From the NCBI RefSeq assembly GCF_003058325.1, contig NZ_CP028844.1, positions 205,001 to 269,000 of the forward strand: DNA of 64,000 bases. Reading direction: 5' to 3'. The notes beneath the pieces were generated by a model. That model searched no databases. It had not been told where the DNA came from and saw nothing but the letters and a program-made list of their open reading frames with translations. A program made the translations under genes and the position numbers. This document shows positions 49,728 through 58,840 of this stretch, piece after piece (within the stretch, counting starts at the first letter, position 1; the number at the start of each line of letters is the position of its first letter). The stretch comes from Methylobacterium currus. Lineage in GTDB: Bacteria; Pseudomonadota; Alphaproteobacteria; Rhizobiales; Beijerinckiaceae.

Positions 49728-50045
49728 ATGTTCTTTACCATGACGGCGGCGATCGGCGGTGCGATGGCCGCGGCAGCCTGGTCGATTCAAGACGGGCCGA
49801 CGATCGTGGCGCTCGCCGCCGGAGCGGCCGGCCTGATCTGCGCGACGGCGGCGGCCTCCCTCGTCGTGCGGCTCGACCGGCGGGTCCGGGCGGCCGACCC
49901 CGGGGCCGGCGAAGAACCTGGGCCAGGACAGACGGCGGACGAGTGGCCACGCCTCCCGCGCCGTCGCGCCGCCGGATCCTGCCCGCCCGGCCGCGACCGC
50001 CTGTCCGTCCGGCCGGACGCCGCCCGGTTCGCCTCCGTTCCGTGA
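49728..50045 (+). CDS. Small membrane hypothetical protein
   Basis: Product of 105 residues. AAAGGAGG at 49715-49722, an unusually perfect Shine-Dalgarno site for this window, fixes ATG 49728. Two hydrophobic stretches (FFTMTAAIGGAMAAAAW and IVALAAGAAGLICATAAASL) make it a small inner-membrane protein; the second half is Arg/Pro-rich and looks disordered. It could be co-expressed with the antiporter gene 111 nt downstream. No family recognised. Confidence 0.55.
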   Translation: MFFTMTAAIGGAMAAAAWSIQDGPTIVALAAGAAGLICATAAASLVVRLDRRVRAADPGAGEEPGPGQTADEWPRLPRRRAAGSCPPGRDRLSVRPDAARFASVP

Positions 50046-50156
50046 TCCGCCCGGAACCCGGTCCGCAGCGCCCGGTTGTCGGTCGCACGAAGCGAGAGGA
50101 CCCGGCATCCGCGTCATGGCGCCTTCCCCCCAGGACCGATCCGACGGGTCCGTCGC

Positions 50157-52370
50157 GTGAGGCCGGCGCTCCTCGCCGCGACGCTCGGCATCGCGCTCGC
50201 GGCGTCGGCGCTCCTCGCCGGCGCCGCTGAGGCCGCCGGGATCGGCTCGGGCGGCGGCCCGTCCGAGGTCGTGCTGGTCGTCCAGATCGTGCTGCTCCTC
50301 ACCGTCGGACGCCTGCTCGGCGAGGCGATGCTGCGGGTCGGGCAGCCGGCGGTGATGGGCCAGCTGCTCGCCGGCATCCTGCTCGGCCCGTCCTTCCTCG
50401 GGGCGGTTTGGCCGGAGGCGCAGCACTGGCTGTTTCCGCCGGGCCGCGATCAGAAGGCGCTCCTCGACGGCATCGCCCAGCTCGGCATCCTGCTCCTCCT
50501 GCTCATGACCGGGATGGAGACCGACCTCGCCCTGGTGCGCAAGGTCCGGCGCGCGGCGCTCAGCGTCTCGGTCACCGGCGTCGCGGTGCCGTTCGGCTGC
50601 GGCTTCCTCCTGGGGCAATTCCTGCCCGAGGCGATGCTGCCGCATCCGGAGCTGCGCCTCGTCACGGCGCTCTTCCTCGGCACCGCGCTGGCTATTTCTT
50701 CGGTCAAGATCGTCGCCATGGTGGTGCGCGAGATGGATTTCCTGCGCCGCAACGTCGGCCAGGTCATCGTCGCCTCGGCGATCATCGACGACACGATCGG
50801 CTGGGTGATCATCGCGGTCATCTTCAGCCTGGCGCAGGCCGGCACCATCGATCCGTGGGAGGTCGGCCGCAGCCTCGCCGGCACCCTGGTCTTCCTCGGG
50901 GTCAGCCTCACGGTCGGGCGCCGCCTCGTCTTCCTGCTGATCCGCTGGGCGAACGACTCCCTGCAGAGCGAGGCCGCCGTCATCACGGCGATCCTGGTGC
51001 TGATGGGGGGTCTGGCGCTGATCACGCAAGCCATCGGCGTGCACACGGTGCTCGGCGCCTTCGTGGCCGGCCTCCTTGTCGGACAGTCGCCGATCCTGAC
51101 GAAGCGTATCGACGAGCAGCTGCGCGGCGTCGTCACCGCCCTGTTCGCACCGATCTTCTTCGGGCTCGCGGGCCTGAGCGCCGACCTCACCATCCTGCGC
51201 GACCCGCGCCTGCTCCTCCTCACCCTCGGGCTCATCGCCATCGCGAGCCTCGGCAAGTTCGCCGGCGCCTTCGCGGGCGGGCTGATCGGGGGATTGCGGC
51301 GGCGGGAATCCCTGGCGCTCGCCTGCGGCATGAATGCCCGCGGCTCGACCGAGGTGATCGTCGCCTCGATCGGGCTCGGCATGGGGGCGCTGAGCCAGGA
51401 CCTGTTCACCATGATCGTCGCGATGGCACTGATCACCACCCTGGCCATGCCGCCCACCTTGCGCTGGGCGCTCCACCGCCTGCCGCTGAAGGGCGAGGAG
51501 AAGGAGCGGCTGGAGCGCGAGGCGGCGGAGGAGCGCGGCTTCGTTGCCCATCTCGAACGCCTGCTCGTCGCCGCCGATGACGGTCCGAAGGGCCGCTTCG
51601 CCGCCCGGGTCGCCGGCCTCGTCGCGGGCTCGCGCGGCATGCCGGTGACGGTGGTGCGGCTCGGCGAACCGACGGAGGAAAACGCCCTGTCCGGCACGGT
51701 GGCGGAGGCGGCGAAAGGCGCGCGGCAAGGCGCACGCGACGAGGATACCGGGGTGGTGGAGGTGACCGAGCTCGCCCGGGCCGCACCCGCGGCCGAGGCC
51801 GTCGGCGAGGAGGCCGCCAAGGGCTACGACCTTCTGATCGTCGGCATCGACCCGACCGTGGCGCCGGAGGGCGGCCTCGCCGATGCGGTGGCCGGCGCGG
51901 CCGAGCGGTTCGACGGGCCGCTCGCCATCGCGGCGGCGCGAGGCGCCCATCGCGCCGATCCGGAGCGGGCCGCCCTCTCGGTCCTCGCGGTGATCGACGG
52001 CACCCAGGCCGCCCGGCGTGGCGCCGAGATCGCCGTCACCCTGGCCCGCGGCACGGGCGCGCCGCTGACGGTGCTGTTCCTGTCGGAGGCCGCCGGCACG
52101 CGGCGCCGCCTCACCGGCTTAGCCCAGGGGGATTCGGCGGCCCTGCGCGACGTGCTCGACCTCGCCGAGCAGGCCGGCCTGCGGGTGCGGATGCAGGTGC
52201 GGGCCACGCGGGCGCCGGAGCGGGAGATCCTGCGCCAGGCCCGGGCCGGCGATCACGACCTGATCGTGATGGGCGTCACGCGCCGGGCGGGCGACGGCGC
52301 GGCCTTCGGGCCCCTCGCCGAGACGGTGCTGGAGGCCTCGGACCGGTCGGTGCTTTTTCTGGCGAGTTGA
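50157..52370 (+). CDS. CPA2-type cation/proton antiporter with C-terminal UspA-like domain
   Basis: Protein of about 737 residues. The first 400 residues are a Kef/CPA2 Na+/H+ exchanger unit of 12-13 helices, with the ion-site motif ASAIIDDTIGWVI (double Asp), GQLLAGILLGPSFLG and ACGMNARGSTEVIVA. The rest is a cytoplasmic tail with two universal-stress-protein-like parts (one ending SVLAVIDGTQAARRGAEIAV, the other DHDLIVMGVTRR). It should exchange Na+ or K+ for H+ under control of a nucleotide-binding tail. No ATG is available; GTG 50157 precedes a signal-like helix, TTG 50076 is the alternative. Confidence 0.87.
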   Translation: MRPALLAATLGIALAASALLAGAAEAAGIGSGGGPSEVVLVVQIVLLLTVGRLLGEAMLRVGQPAVMGQLLAGILLGPSFLGAVWPEAQHWLFPPGRDQKALLDGIAQLGILLLLLMTGMETDLALVRKVRRAALSVSVTGVAVPFGCGFLLGQFLPEAMLPHPELRLVTALFLGTALAISSVKIVAMVVREMDFLRRNVGQVIVASAIIDDTIGWVIIAVIFSLAQAGTIDPWEVGRSLAGTLVFLGVSLTVGRRLVFLLIRWANDSLQSEAAVITAILVLMGGLALITQAIGVHTVLGAFVAGLLVGQSPILTKRIDEQLRGVVTALFAPIFFGLAGLSADLTILRDPRLLLLTLGLIAIASLGKFAGAFAGGLIGGLRRRESLALACGMNARGSTEVIVASIGLGMGALSQDLFTMIVAMALITTLAMPPTLRWALHRLPLKGEEKERLEREAAEERGFVAHLERLLVAADDGPKGRFAARVAGLVAGSRGMPVTVVRLGEPTEENALSGTVAEAAKGARQGARDEDTGVVEVTELARAAPAAEAVGEEAAKGYDLLIVGIDPTVAPEGGLADAVAGAAERFDGPLAIAAARGAHRADPERAALSVLAVIDGTQAARRGAEIAVTLARGTGAPLTVLFLSEAAGTRRRLTGLAQGDSAALRDVLDLAEQAGLRVRMQVRATRAPEREILRQARAGDHDLIVMGVTRRAGDGAAFGPLAETVLEASDRSVLFLAS

Positions 52371-52390
52371 GGAACTGGGCGAGTTGGCGC

Positions 52391-52864
52391 TCAGTTGCGG
52401 TCGTCCGGCAGCGACGGCAGCGGCTGCACGGCGATCCCCTCCTCCAGGAGCGAGCGTGCCTCGGTCAGGCTTGCCTCGCCGTAGATCGCCCGCTGCTCGG
52501 TCTCGCCGTAATGCATCCGCCGGGCTTCCGTCGCGAAGTTCTCGCCGACATGGTCGGCGGTGCGGGCGACGTGCTCGTGCAGGGCGCGGATCATCGCGCG
52601 CAGCTGTCGCTCGGGCTCGGAGACCAGGCTGACCGGCGCCTCGGCGGGCGCCGGCGCGGCGGGGGCGGTCGGCGCCTCGACGGGAGCCGGCAGGTTCGGC
52701 GTGCGGCCGAGCGACGGCGCCATGATCTGCTTGGCCACCTTCGGGCTGTTGCAGAACGGGCAGGTCACGAATCCGGCCCGCGCCTGCTCGTCGTAGGAGT
52801 CGCTCGACGGGAACCAGCTCTCGAAGCTGTGGCCGGAATCGCAGGACAGGGCGTAGCGGATCAT
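52391..52864 (-). CDS. DUF1178 family protein
   Basis: Protein of 157 residues with an N-terminal zinc-ribbon-like pattern: IRYALSCDSGHSFESWFPSS and, 15 residues later, CPFCNSPKVAKQIMAPSLGR. The middle is Pro/Ala-rich and the C-terminus acidic and helical. Function unknown, but the order grxC-nitrilase-DUF1178 is widespread in alphaproteobacteria and is kept here on the minus strand. Confidence 0.88.
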   Translation of the reverse strand: MIRYALSCDSGHSFESWFPSSDSYDEQARAGFVTCPFCNSPKVAKQIMAPSLGRTPNLPAPVEAPTAPAAPAPAEAPVSLVSEPERQLRAMIRALHEHVARTADHVGENFATEARRMHYGETEQRAIYGEASLTEARSLLEEGIAVQPLPSLPDDRN

Positions 52865-52984
52865 GACGGAGGATATCGGTGGGCGGGCGCGCGTTTGCGA
52901 GGGGCCGCGACCCTTGACGCGGTCCTTGTGGCGGAAATCCGGCCCCGAGGAAACATCGGGGCGAAGAGAACGTCGACGGGTCCG

Positions 52985-53824
52985 TCAGGCGCGCGCGGCC
53001 TCGACGACCACCGGCCGGGCGTGGCGCAGGGCCGGGATGCGGGCGCGGGCGTCGGCGACGAGGGCCATGTCGATCTCGGCCAGGATCACCCCCGGCGCGT
53101 TGCCGTCGGCCTCGGCCAGGATGCGGCCCCAGGGATCGACGATGAGCGAGTGGCCGTAGGTCTCGCGCCCGTCCTCGTGCCGGCCCCCCTGCGCGGCCGA
53201 GATCATGAACGAGCCGGTCTCGATCGCCCGGGCGCGCTGCAGCACGTGCCAATGCGCCTCGCCGGTCTGGCGGGTGAAGGCGGCCGGCGCCGACAGGATC
53301 TCGGCCCCGGCCTCGGCGAGGGCCCGGTAGAGGGCGGGGAAGCGCACGTCGTAGCAGATGGCGACGCCGAGCCGGCCCCAGGGCAGGTCGGTCACGACGG
53401 CCCGGGCGCCGCCCGTATAGGTGGCCGATTCGCGGTAGCTCTCGCCGTTCGGCAGGTCGACGTCGTAGAGGTGGAGCTTGTCGTAGGCCGCGACGATCGC
53501 GCCCTCGCGGTCGATCACGAAGGCGCGGTTGGCGACCTTGTCGCCGTTCTTCACGGCGAGCGAGCCGACATGGACCACGATTCCGCGCTCGCGGGCGACG
53601 TCGCGGAGCGCACCGAGGGTCGGGTCGTCCTCCGGCGCGCGGATCTTCTGGAACAGGCTCAGCCTGTCGCGCTCGAGGAGCGAGGTCATCTCGGGCGTCT
53701 GGACGTAATGCGCGCCCTGGTCCGCCGCCTCGCGGATGCCCGCCACCGCGGCGTCGCGGTTCTGCGCGGGGTCGCGTCCGGAGCGCATCTGCACGCAGGC
53801 GGCGACGAAGCGGGGAGCGGTCAT
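52985..53824 (-). CDS. Carbon-nitrogen hydrolase (nitrilase/Nit2-like amidase)
   Basis: Amidase of 279 residues with the full nitrilase-superfamily triad: Glu45 in TPEMTS, Lys116 in YDKLHLYD and Cys157 in VAICYDVRFP. It belongs to the Nit1/Nit2 branch that removes deaminated glutathione or omega-amides such as alpha-ketoglutaramate. Position between grxC and DUF1178 on the same strand supports a link to thiol and glutathione housekeeping. Confidence 0.9.
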   Translation of the reverse strand: MTAPRFVAACVQMRSGRDPAQNRDAAVAGIREAADQGAHYVQTPEMTSLLERDRLSLFQKIRAPEDDPTLGALRDVARERGIVVHVGSLAVKNGDKVANRAFVIDREGAIVAAYDKLHLYDVDLPNGESYRESATYTGGARAVVTDLPWGRLGVAICYDVRFPALYRALAEAGAEILSAPAAFTRQTGEAHWHVLQRARAIETGSFMISAAQGGRHEDGRETYGHSLIVDPWGRILAEADGNAPGVILAEIDMALVADARARIPALRHARPVVVEAARA

Positions 53825-53907
53825 GGGAGCAACTCCGGAAATGCCCGAGAAGCTTACGCCGGAACGCCGCCGCCCCGCCAGATGCGTGACGTCGGACGCG
53901 TGTCGCG

Positions 53908-54165
53908 TCAGCCGGCGAGCAGCGGGTCGAGGCGGCCGGAGCGGTCGAGGGCGTAGAGGTCGTCGCAGCCGCCGACATGGGTCGTGCCGACGAAGATCTG
54001 CGGCACGCTGGTGCGGCCGCCGGCCTTGTCGATCATCTCGCGCCGGGCGCCCGCCTTGGCCTCGACGTCGATCTCGGTGAAGGCCGCGCCCTTCTCCTGC
54101 AGCAGCGACTTCGCCGCCGCGCAATAGGGGCACCAGCTGGTGGTGTAGATCGTGACCGGCTGCAT
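53908..54165 (-). CDS. grxC: Glutaredoxin 3
   Basis: Dithiol glutaredoxin of 85 residues with the active site Cys12-Pro-Tyr-Cys15 (SWCPYCAAAK), the cis-proline in TSVPQIFVG and the glutathione-binding GGCDDLYAL. It reduces protein and mixed disulfides with glutathione in the cytoplasm. First gene of the grxC-nitrilase-DUF1178 set. Confidence 0.95.
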   Translation of the reverse strand: MQPVTIYTTSWCPYCAAAKSLLQEKGAAFTEIDVEAKAGARREMIDKAGGRTSVPQIFVGTTHVGGCDDLYALDRSGRLDPLLAG

Positions 54166-54251
54166 CCGTCGGCTCGTGCGCTGCTGGGGGGTGACCCGAT
54201 ATAGGCGCGCGGGAGCGAACGCGCCATCGGCGTCGCGACCCGAGGCGGTCC

Positions 54252-54608
54252 TCAGGCCGCCATCAGCTTCTCGACTTCCGTGACGAGCTCGCGCAGGTGG
54301 AACGGCTTCGACAGGACCTTGGCGTCCTTCGGAGCCTTCGAATCCGGGTTGAGCGCCACCGCGGCGAAGCCGGTGATGAACATCACCTTGATGTCGGGGT
54401 CGAGCTCGGTGGCGCGCCGCGCCAGCTCGATGCCGTCCATCTCGGGCATCACGATGTCGGTGAGCAGGAGCTCGAAGGGCTCCTCGCGCAGGCGGTTATA
54501 GGCCGACAAGCCGTTGTCGAACGAGGCCACGTCGTAGCCCGCGTTCTGGAGCGCCTTGGCGAGGAAGCGACGCATGTCGTTGTCGTCTTCCGCGAGGAGG
54601 ATCTTCAT
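54252..54608 (-). CDS. cpdR: Single-domain response regulator CpdR
   Basis: Receiver-only protein of 118 residues. The acidic pocket is LLAEDDNDM (Asp9, Asp10), the phospho-acceptor Asp51 in LLLTDIVMPEMDG and the conserved Lys101 in VLSKPFHL. There is no output domain. Length and the strings KALQNAGYDVASFDNG and MFITGFAAVALNPDSKAP match CpdR1 of Rhizobiales, which, unphosphorylated, directs ClpXP to degrade cell-cycle regulators. ATG 54608 gives the family start; 12 extra codons are open upstream. Confidence 0.93.
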   Translation of the reverse strand: MKILLAEDDNDMRRFLAKALQNAGYDVASFDNGLSAYNRLREEPFELLLTDIVMPEMDGIELARRATELDPDIKVMFITGFAAVALNPDSKAPKDAKVLSKPFHLRELVTEVEKLMAA

Positions 54609-54830
54609 GAACGAAAGTCCCGGATACCGATTCGGTTCGTTCATTCCATAAAGCGGCCGCGTGGTAAACAGAGTGTTGACGCGGGGCCCGCCGGCGCGGT
54701 TTCCCCCAGCGGATTCTTAACGGGGCGCTAAGACCCTCGCGGCAGTGGACAGGCTGGATCAGGGGCGCCAGATTAGCCGGATGAAGGTGCGATCGCGTCC
54801 CTCCCTCACTCCCCTCTCCCGGACGACCGG

Positions 54831-55721
54831 ATGAGCCGGGTCCCCCCCGCCAGCCTGTTTGCGCCGCCCTTCCGGGTGGACGAGCCGGAGCGGCAGACCC
54901 TGCCGTTCGTCTACAACACCGGCCATTCGGGGGCGGTCTACCCGACCTCCTTCGTGGCCGCCTCGCGGCTCGACGCGGTGGCGTTGCGCCGCTCGGAGGA
55001 TGCCTTCGTCGATCGGCTCTACGCCCCGGTCGTCGGCCTCGGCGCCCCCCTGTTGCAGGCCGCCTTCCCGCGAGCCTATCTCGACGTCAACCGCGAACCC
55101 TACGAGCTCGACCCGCGGATGTTCGAGGGGCGGCTGCCGCCCTTCGTCAACGTGCGCTCGATGCGGGTGGCGGGCGGCCTCGGCACGGTGCCGCGCGTGG
55201 TGGCGGACGGCCAGGAGATCTATCGCGGCCGCCTGCCGGTCGAGGAGGCGCTGGCGCGGATCGAGGACCTGTACAAGCCGTATCACCGCACCCTCAAGGA
55301 GCTGGTGGCGCGCACCGCCCGCACCTTCGGCCACGCGGTCCTGATCGACTGCCACTCGATGCCCTCGACCAGCCTCGCGCGCGACGAGGGGCCGGCGGTC
55401 GACGTGGTGCTCGGCGACCGCTTCGGCACCTCCTGCGCGCCGGACCTGATCGACTGCGCCGAAGCGGCCTTCCGCGGCCACGGCCTCCGGGTGGTGCGCA
55501 ACAAGCCCTATGCGGGCGGCTTCATCACCGAGCATTACGGCGAGCCGGCGCTCGGCCGCCACGCCCTGCAGATCGAGGTCAACCGCGCGCTCTACATGGA
55601 CGAGCGCAAGCTCCTGCCCCGTCCCGGCTTCGACGCCCTGTCGCGGATCCTGACGGCGGTGGCGGAGACGCTCGGCCACGCCTCCCTCGATCTCGGCCCC
55701 CGGCGGATCGCCGCCGAGTAG
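54831..55721 (+). CDS. N-formylglutamate amidohydrolase family protein
   Basis: Metal-dependent amidohydrolase of 296 residues. The family motifs are VYNTGHSGAVYP near residue 28, a central EDLYKPYHRTLKEL, VLIDCHSMPS and ITEHYGEPALGRHALQIEVNRALYM. Family members release formate from N-formylglutamate in histidine breakdown (HutG type) or act on other N-acyl amino acids. No other hut gene is nearby, so the substrate is open. Single gene; an IS5 element sits 87 nt downstream. Confidence 0.9.
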   Translation: MSRVPPASLFAPPFRVDEPERQTLPFVYNTGHSGAVYPTSFVAASRLDAVALRRSEDAFVDRLYAPVVGLGAPLLQAAFPRAYLDVNREPYELDPRMFEGRLPPFVNVRSMRVAGGLGTVPRVVADGQEIYRGRLPVEEALARIEDLYKPYHRTLKELVARTARTFGHAVLIDCHSMPSTSLARDEGPAVDVVLGDRFGTSCAPDLIDCAEAAFRGHGLRVVRNKPYAGGFITEHYGEPALGRHALQIEVNRALYMDERKLLPRPGFDALSRILTAVAETLGHASLDLGPRRIAAE

Positions 55722-55804
55722 GGCCGGACGGCACCTCGCGCTCCCGGACCGTCGCCCCGCGGACGGGGACTGGTCGGACACGGCCCGGCGGCGCGCAGAC
55801 CCCT

Positions 55805-55808
55805 CTAG
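55805..55808. repeat. Left target-site duplication (CTAG)
   Basis: CTAG immediately before the left inverted end of the IS5 element; its partner is at 57154-57157. Confidence 0.85.
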
Positions 55809-57153
55809 CAGGCTGCTGAAAAAGGGGCTTGTCGCTTTGATGCCTGGCTTGGCGCCGTTTGGTTTGCTGGTTTTCGCCTTGCACCGGCGTTGCGGTGGCT
55901 CGTCGTGCCGGGCTCAACCGCTGCGCTGGGGCAGGGTTCGGCTGCGTTGAGCAAGAGGCGGCACCGTTCTGTCGTCAGGCGGTCGCTTACGCTCCGAGGA
56001 GTTTTGGCAGCCGCACGAGGTTGAAGGCTGCGGCTGTGAAGGTGAAGGCCATGTCGATCCGCTCCCGCCCGCGGACCCGGATGCGGCCGATCAGGCCGAT
56101 CTCCTTGCTCCAGCCGAAGCTTTCCTCGATCCGCTTGCGGATCGTCTGGCTGATCGCATAGCCGGGCTGGCGTGTGGTGCGTCCGTCGATGGCGGAGCGG
56201 CGTCCCGCCGTGTTGCAGGCCACGTGCGGCGTCACCGCCATGGCGCGCAGTTCGTTCACGAAGTCCGCGGCGTCGTAACCTTTGTCGGCGCCCAGGGTGA
56301 CGCGGGTGGGACGGTTGGCCCGTTTCTCGATCATCGCCAGGGCCGCGACGCGCTCGGCCTGCCCCGTCGCCTGGGTCACGCAGCCATCGACGATCAGCCC
56401 ATTGCGGTTCTCCATGAGCGCATGACCCATGAAGCAGAGCTTGGCTTCCTTGCCCTGACCCTTGCGGTAGAGCCGCGCCTGGGGGTCAGTGCTGCTCTGA
56501 TGAGTGTCGTTGGACAGGCTCTTGCCGCGAAAGTCGACGTCGGGATTGCGCCCGCCTGCCGGGGGATCAGGCGGGTCGGAGGGCGCAATGTCCTTGGGCT
56601 TGAGGCTCTTCATCGAGGCCCAAGCCTGGATCAAGGTGCCATCGACGGTGAAATGATCCTGCGACAGCAGCCGCTTGACGCGCGGGATCGCCAGCACGGC
56701 GCTCAGGAAGGCGGCGGCCACGCTGCCGCCCAGCAGCCGATCGCGGTTCTTGGAGAAGGTGGAGGCATCCCAGACGGGATCGTCGATGCCGAGGCCGACG
56801 AACCAGCGGAACAGCAGGTCGAAGTCGAGGCGCTCCATCAACTGTCGCTCGGAGCGCACGGAGTAGAATGCCTGGAGCAGCATGGCGCGCAGGAGTTGCT
56901 CGGGTGGGATCGAGGGGCGGCCAATCTGCGAGTAGATCTCCGAGAACTGCCCGTCGAGCGTCGTGAGCGCCTCGTCGACCAAAGTTCGGATCGTTCTCAG
57001 GGGATGGTCAGGCCGAATGCGGCGCTCGAGATCCACGTAGGAGAACAGCGAGCTGCTTCGGAGATCCTGACCACGCACTGAAAACTCTCCCGATGATCCC
57101 AGAAGAGTGAATCACGCTTCTGCCGACAGGCGAAGCCCTTTTTCAGCAGCCTG
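55809..57153. mobile_element. IS5-family insertion sequence with CTAG target duplication
   Basis: A 1345-bp element bounded by inverted ends starting CAGGCTGCTGAAAAAGGG (left 55809, right reading inward from 57153). CTAG flanks both ends (55805-55808 and 57154-57157), a 4-bp duplication fitting the YTAR target of IS5-type elements. It encodes one intact transposase on the minus strand. It lies between the formylglutamate amidohydrolase and CitE-like genes and breaks neither. Matching ends and intact duplication suggest recent insertion. Confidence 0.92.
55987..57078 (-). CDS. IS5-family transposase
   Basis: DDE transposase of 363 residues. The N-terminal DUF772-type region (SSSLFSYVDLERRIRPDHPL, PSIPPEQLLRAMLLQAFYSV) leads to the catalytic core: first Asp146 in FTVDGTLIQAW, second Asp in LGADKGYDAADF, and Glu in RKRIEESFGWSKEIG. 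All three acids are present and the frame is intact, so it should be active. It starts and ends inside the inverted repeats of the element. Confidence 0.95.
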   Translation of the reverse strand: MRGQDLRSSSLFSYVDLERRIRPDHPLRTIRTLVDEALTTLDGQFSEIYSQIGRPSIPPEQLLRAMLLQAFYSVRSERQLMERLDFDLLFRWFVGLGIDDPVWDASTFSKNRDRLLGGSVAAAFLSAVLAIPRVKRLLSQDHFTVDGTLIQAWASMKSLKPKDIAPSDPPDPPAGGRNPDVDFRGKSLSNDTHQSSTDPQARLYRKGQGKEAKLCFMGHALMENRNGLIVDGCVTQATGQAERVAALAMIEKRANRPTRVTLGADKGYDAADFVNELRAMAVTPHVACNTAGRRSAIDGRTTRQPGYAISQTIRKRIEESFGWSKEIGLIGRIRVRGRERIDMAFTFTAAAFNLVRLPKLLGA

Positions 57154-57157
57154 CTAG
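57154..57157. repeat. Right target-site duplication (CTAG)
   Basis: CTAG immediately after the right inverted end of the IS5 element, matching 55805-55808. Confidence 0.85.
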
Positions 57158-57165
57158 TACCCTCG

Positions 57166-57197
57166 CGCCGTGGCATCGATTCGTCGATGCCACGGCG
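57166..57197. terminator. 14-bp hairpin with TTCG loop beside the IS element
   Basis: CGCCGTGGCATCGA and TCGATGCCACGGCG pair across a TTCG tetraloop. Before the IS inserted it would have stood about 95 nt after the formylglutamate amidohydrolase stop, so it is probably that gene's terminator, now cut off from it by the element. Confidence 0.45.
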
Positions 57198-57365
57198 TCC
57201 GGCGCATCAGCGCCGACGCCCGTTCGGGCTTAGCCAGCGCCTTCGAACGGGTCCGTTCAGGGCGCGGCGGTACAAGCCCACTGGCCCACCGCCCGGTTGC
57301 GCACCATGTTGCAACGCAATCGGACGCTGCCGTAATCAGGGGGGCGACCGCAAGGGAACCCCGCG

Positions 57366-58250
57366 ATGATCGATCTCCGCCTCCGCCGCAGCGTGCTCTA
57401 CATGCCGGGCTCCAACCCGCGCGCCTTGGAGAAGGCGCGCACGCTCGCGGCCGATGCCCTGATCCTGGACCTCGAGGACGCGGTGGCGCCCGACGCCAAG
57501 GACCTCGCCCGCGAGCAAGTCTGCGCCGCGGTCCGCCAGGGCGGCTACGGCGAGCGCGAGCTGATCATCCGGGTCAACGCCCCTCAGACCCCCTGGGGCG
57601 AGGCCGACCTGCGCGCCGCGATCGAGGCGAAGCCCGACGCGATCCTGATGCCGAAGGTCTCCTCCCCGGCGGTGCTCGAGAACATCGCCGACCGGCTGGA
57701 GGCCCTCGACGCGCCGGCGGAGATCAAGATCTGGGCGATGATCGAGACCCCGGCCTCGATCCTCAACATCCAGGCGATCGCCGCGGCCCGGCGCAACCCG
57801 GGCACCCGGCTCACCTGCTTCGTGCTCGGCACCAACGACCTCGCCAAGGACACCTGGACGCAGATCGTGCCCGGCCGGGCCCCGATGATGCCCTGGCTGA
57901 TGACGGCGCTCGCCGGCGCCCGCGCCGAGGGCCTGACCATCCTGGACGGCGTCTACAACAACTTCTCCGATCTCGACGGCTGCCGCCAGGAATGCGAGCA
58001 GGCCCGCATCCTCGGCTTCGACGGCAAGACGCTGATCCATCCGAGCCAGATCCCGCTCGCCAACGCCGCCTTCGCGCCGACGGAGGAGGAGGTCGCGGTG
58101 GCCCGCACCGTGATCGAGACCTACGAGCGTCCCGAGAACGCCAAGCGCGGCGCGATCCAGATCAACGGCCGGATGTTCGAGCGCCAGCACATCCCGATGG
58201 CCCGCCGCTCGGTGGCCTGGGCCGAGGCGATCGCTGCGAAGGGTCAGTAA
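57366..58250 (+). CDS. CitE/malyl-CoA lyase-family enzyme ((3S)-malyl-CoA thioesterase-like)
   Basis: HpcH/HpaI-superfamily protein of 294 residues. LRRSVLYMPGSNPRALEKA at the N-terminus, LILDLEDAVAPDAKD, IIRVNAPQTPWGEADL, MIETPASILNIQAI and DGKTLIHPSQIP are the marks of the CitE/Mcl group. In Methylobacterium relatives act in the serine and ethylmalonyl-CoA cycles, as malyl-CoA/beta-methylmalyl-CoA lyase or (3S)-malyl-CoA thioesterase (Mcl2). No mtk or ecm genes are near, so the exact reaction is open. It differs from the 2473-3345 homologue in its longer, more MclA-like C-terminus. Confidence 0.88.
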   Translation: MIDLRLRRSVLYMPGSNPRALEKARTLAADALILDLEDAVAPDAKDLAREQVCAAVRQGGYGERELIIRVNAPQTPWGEADLRAAIEAKPDAILMPKVSSPAVLENIADRLEALDAPAEIKIWAMIETPASILNIQAIAAARRNPGTRLTCFVLGTNDLAKDTWTQIVPGRAPMMPWLMTALAGARAEGLTILDGVYNNFSDLDGCRQECEQARILGFDGKTLIHPSQIPLANAAFAPTEEEVAVARTVIETYERPENAKRGAIQINGRMFERQHIPMARRSVAWAEAIAAKGQ

Positions 58251-58272
58251 TCCGCGGCTGTGCCGCGCGAAT

Positions 58273-58295
58273 CATCCGGGCTTGACGCCCGGATG
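58273..58295 (+). terminator. 9-bp hairpin after the CitE-like gene
   Basis: CATCCGGGC and GCCCGGATG flank TTGAC, 23 nt past the stop. Probable transcript end; no T-run. Confidence 0.5.
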
Positions 58296-58436
58296 GTTGC
58301 AGCGCACAAATTGCTGAGAAATAATTTACGCGCGATCTCCGGGGGCGCTCCCGAAGCCGCGACGCCCGGCTCCGCCGGGTCATCCTTTGGCGCTCCCTCT
58401 CTGCCGGCGCCGCTCCGCGACAGACACGCGACGGAG

Positions 58437-58796
58437 ATGCCCATGCGCTGCGCGCCTCCCGCCTTCGAGACCATCTTCCGCATTCCGGGCGGGCACCGGC
58501 TGGAGAGCGCCGGCATGCTCGGCCGCGGCGGACGGGTGTTCGGGATCTGCTGGTTCCACCGGGAATACGACCGGCACGACCGCCTGGTGGCACGCTACGA
58601 GACCTATGACGAGGTCGGGGCGGACGGCGCGCCGCGCTGCGGCTGGCGCCGCTACGACGAGACCGGCCGCCTCACCCTCGGGCACGAGGTCGGCATGCGC
58701 TGGGCCGCCCTGGTCGAGAGCCTGTCGCGCCGCGAGGCCGAGACGGCGCTGCAATCTCCGCGGCAAAGCGCAGAACTCGACTGCCTCCCGGCCTGA
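58437..58796 (+). CDS. Hypothetical protein
   Basis: Product of 119 residues, start fixed by ACGGAG just upstream. The core is beta-rich with many aromatic and Arg/Asp residues (GICWFHREYDRHDRLVARYE, RCGWRRYDETGRL) followed by a C-terminal helix. No signal peptide, membrane segment or known family. Convergent with a small coiled-coil protein gene. Confidence 0.6.
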   Translation: MPMRCAPPAFETIFRIPGGHRLESAGMLGRGGRVFGICWFHREYDRHDRLVARYETYDEVGADGAPRCGWRRYDETGRLTLGHEVGMRWAALVESLSRREAETALQSPRQSAELDCLPA

Positions 58797-58840
58797 CGGG
58801 CCGGGCGACGCGCCGGCTTCCTGACCGTGACGGATCGTTG

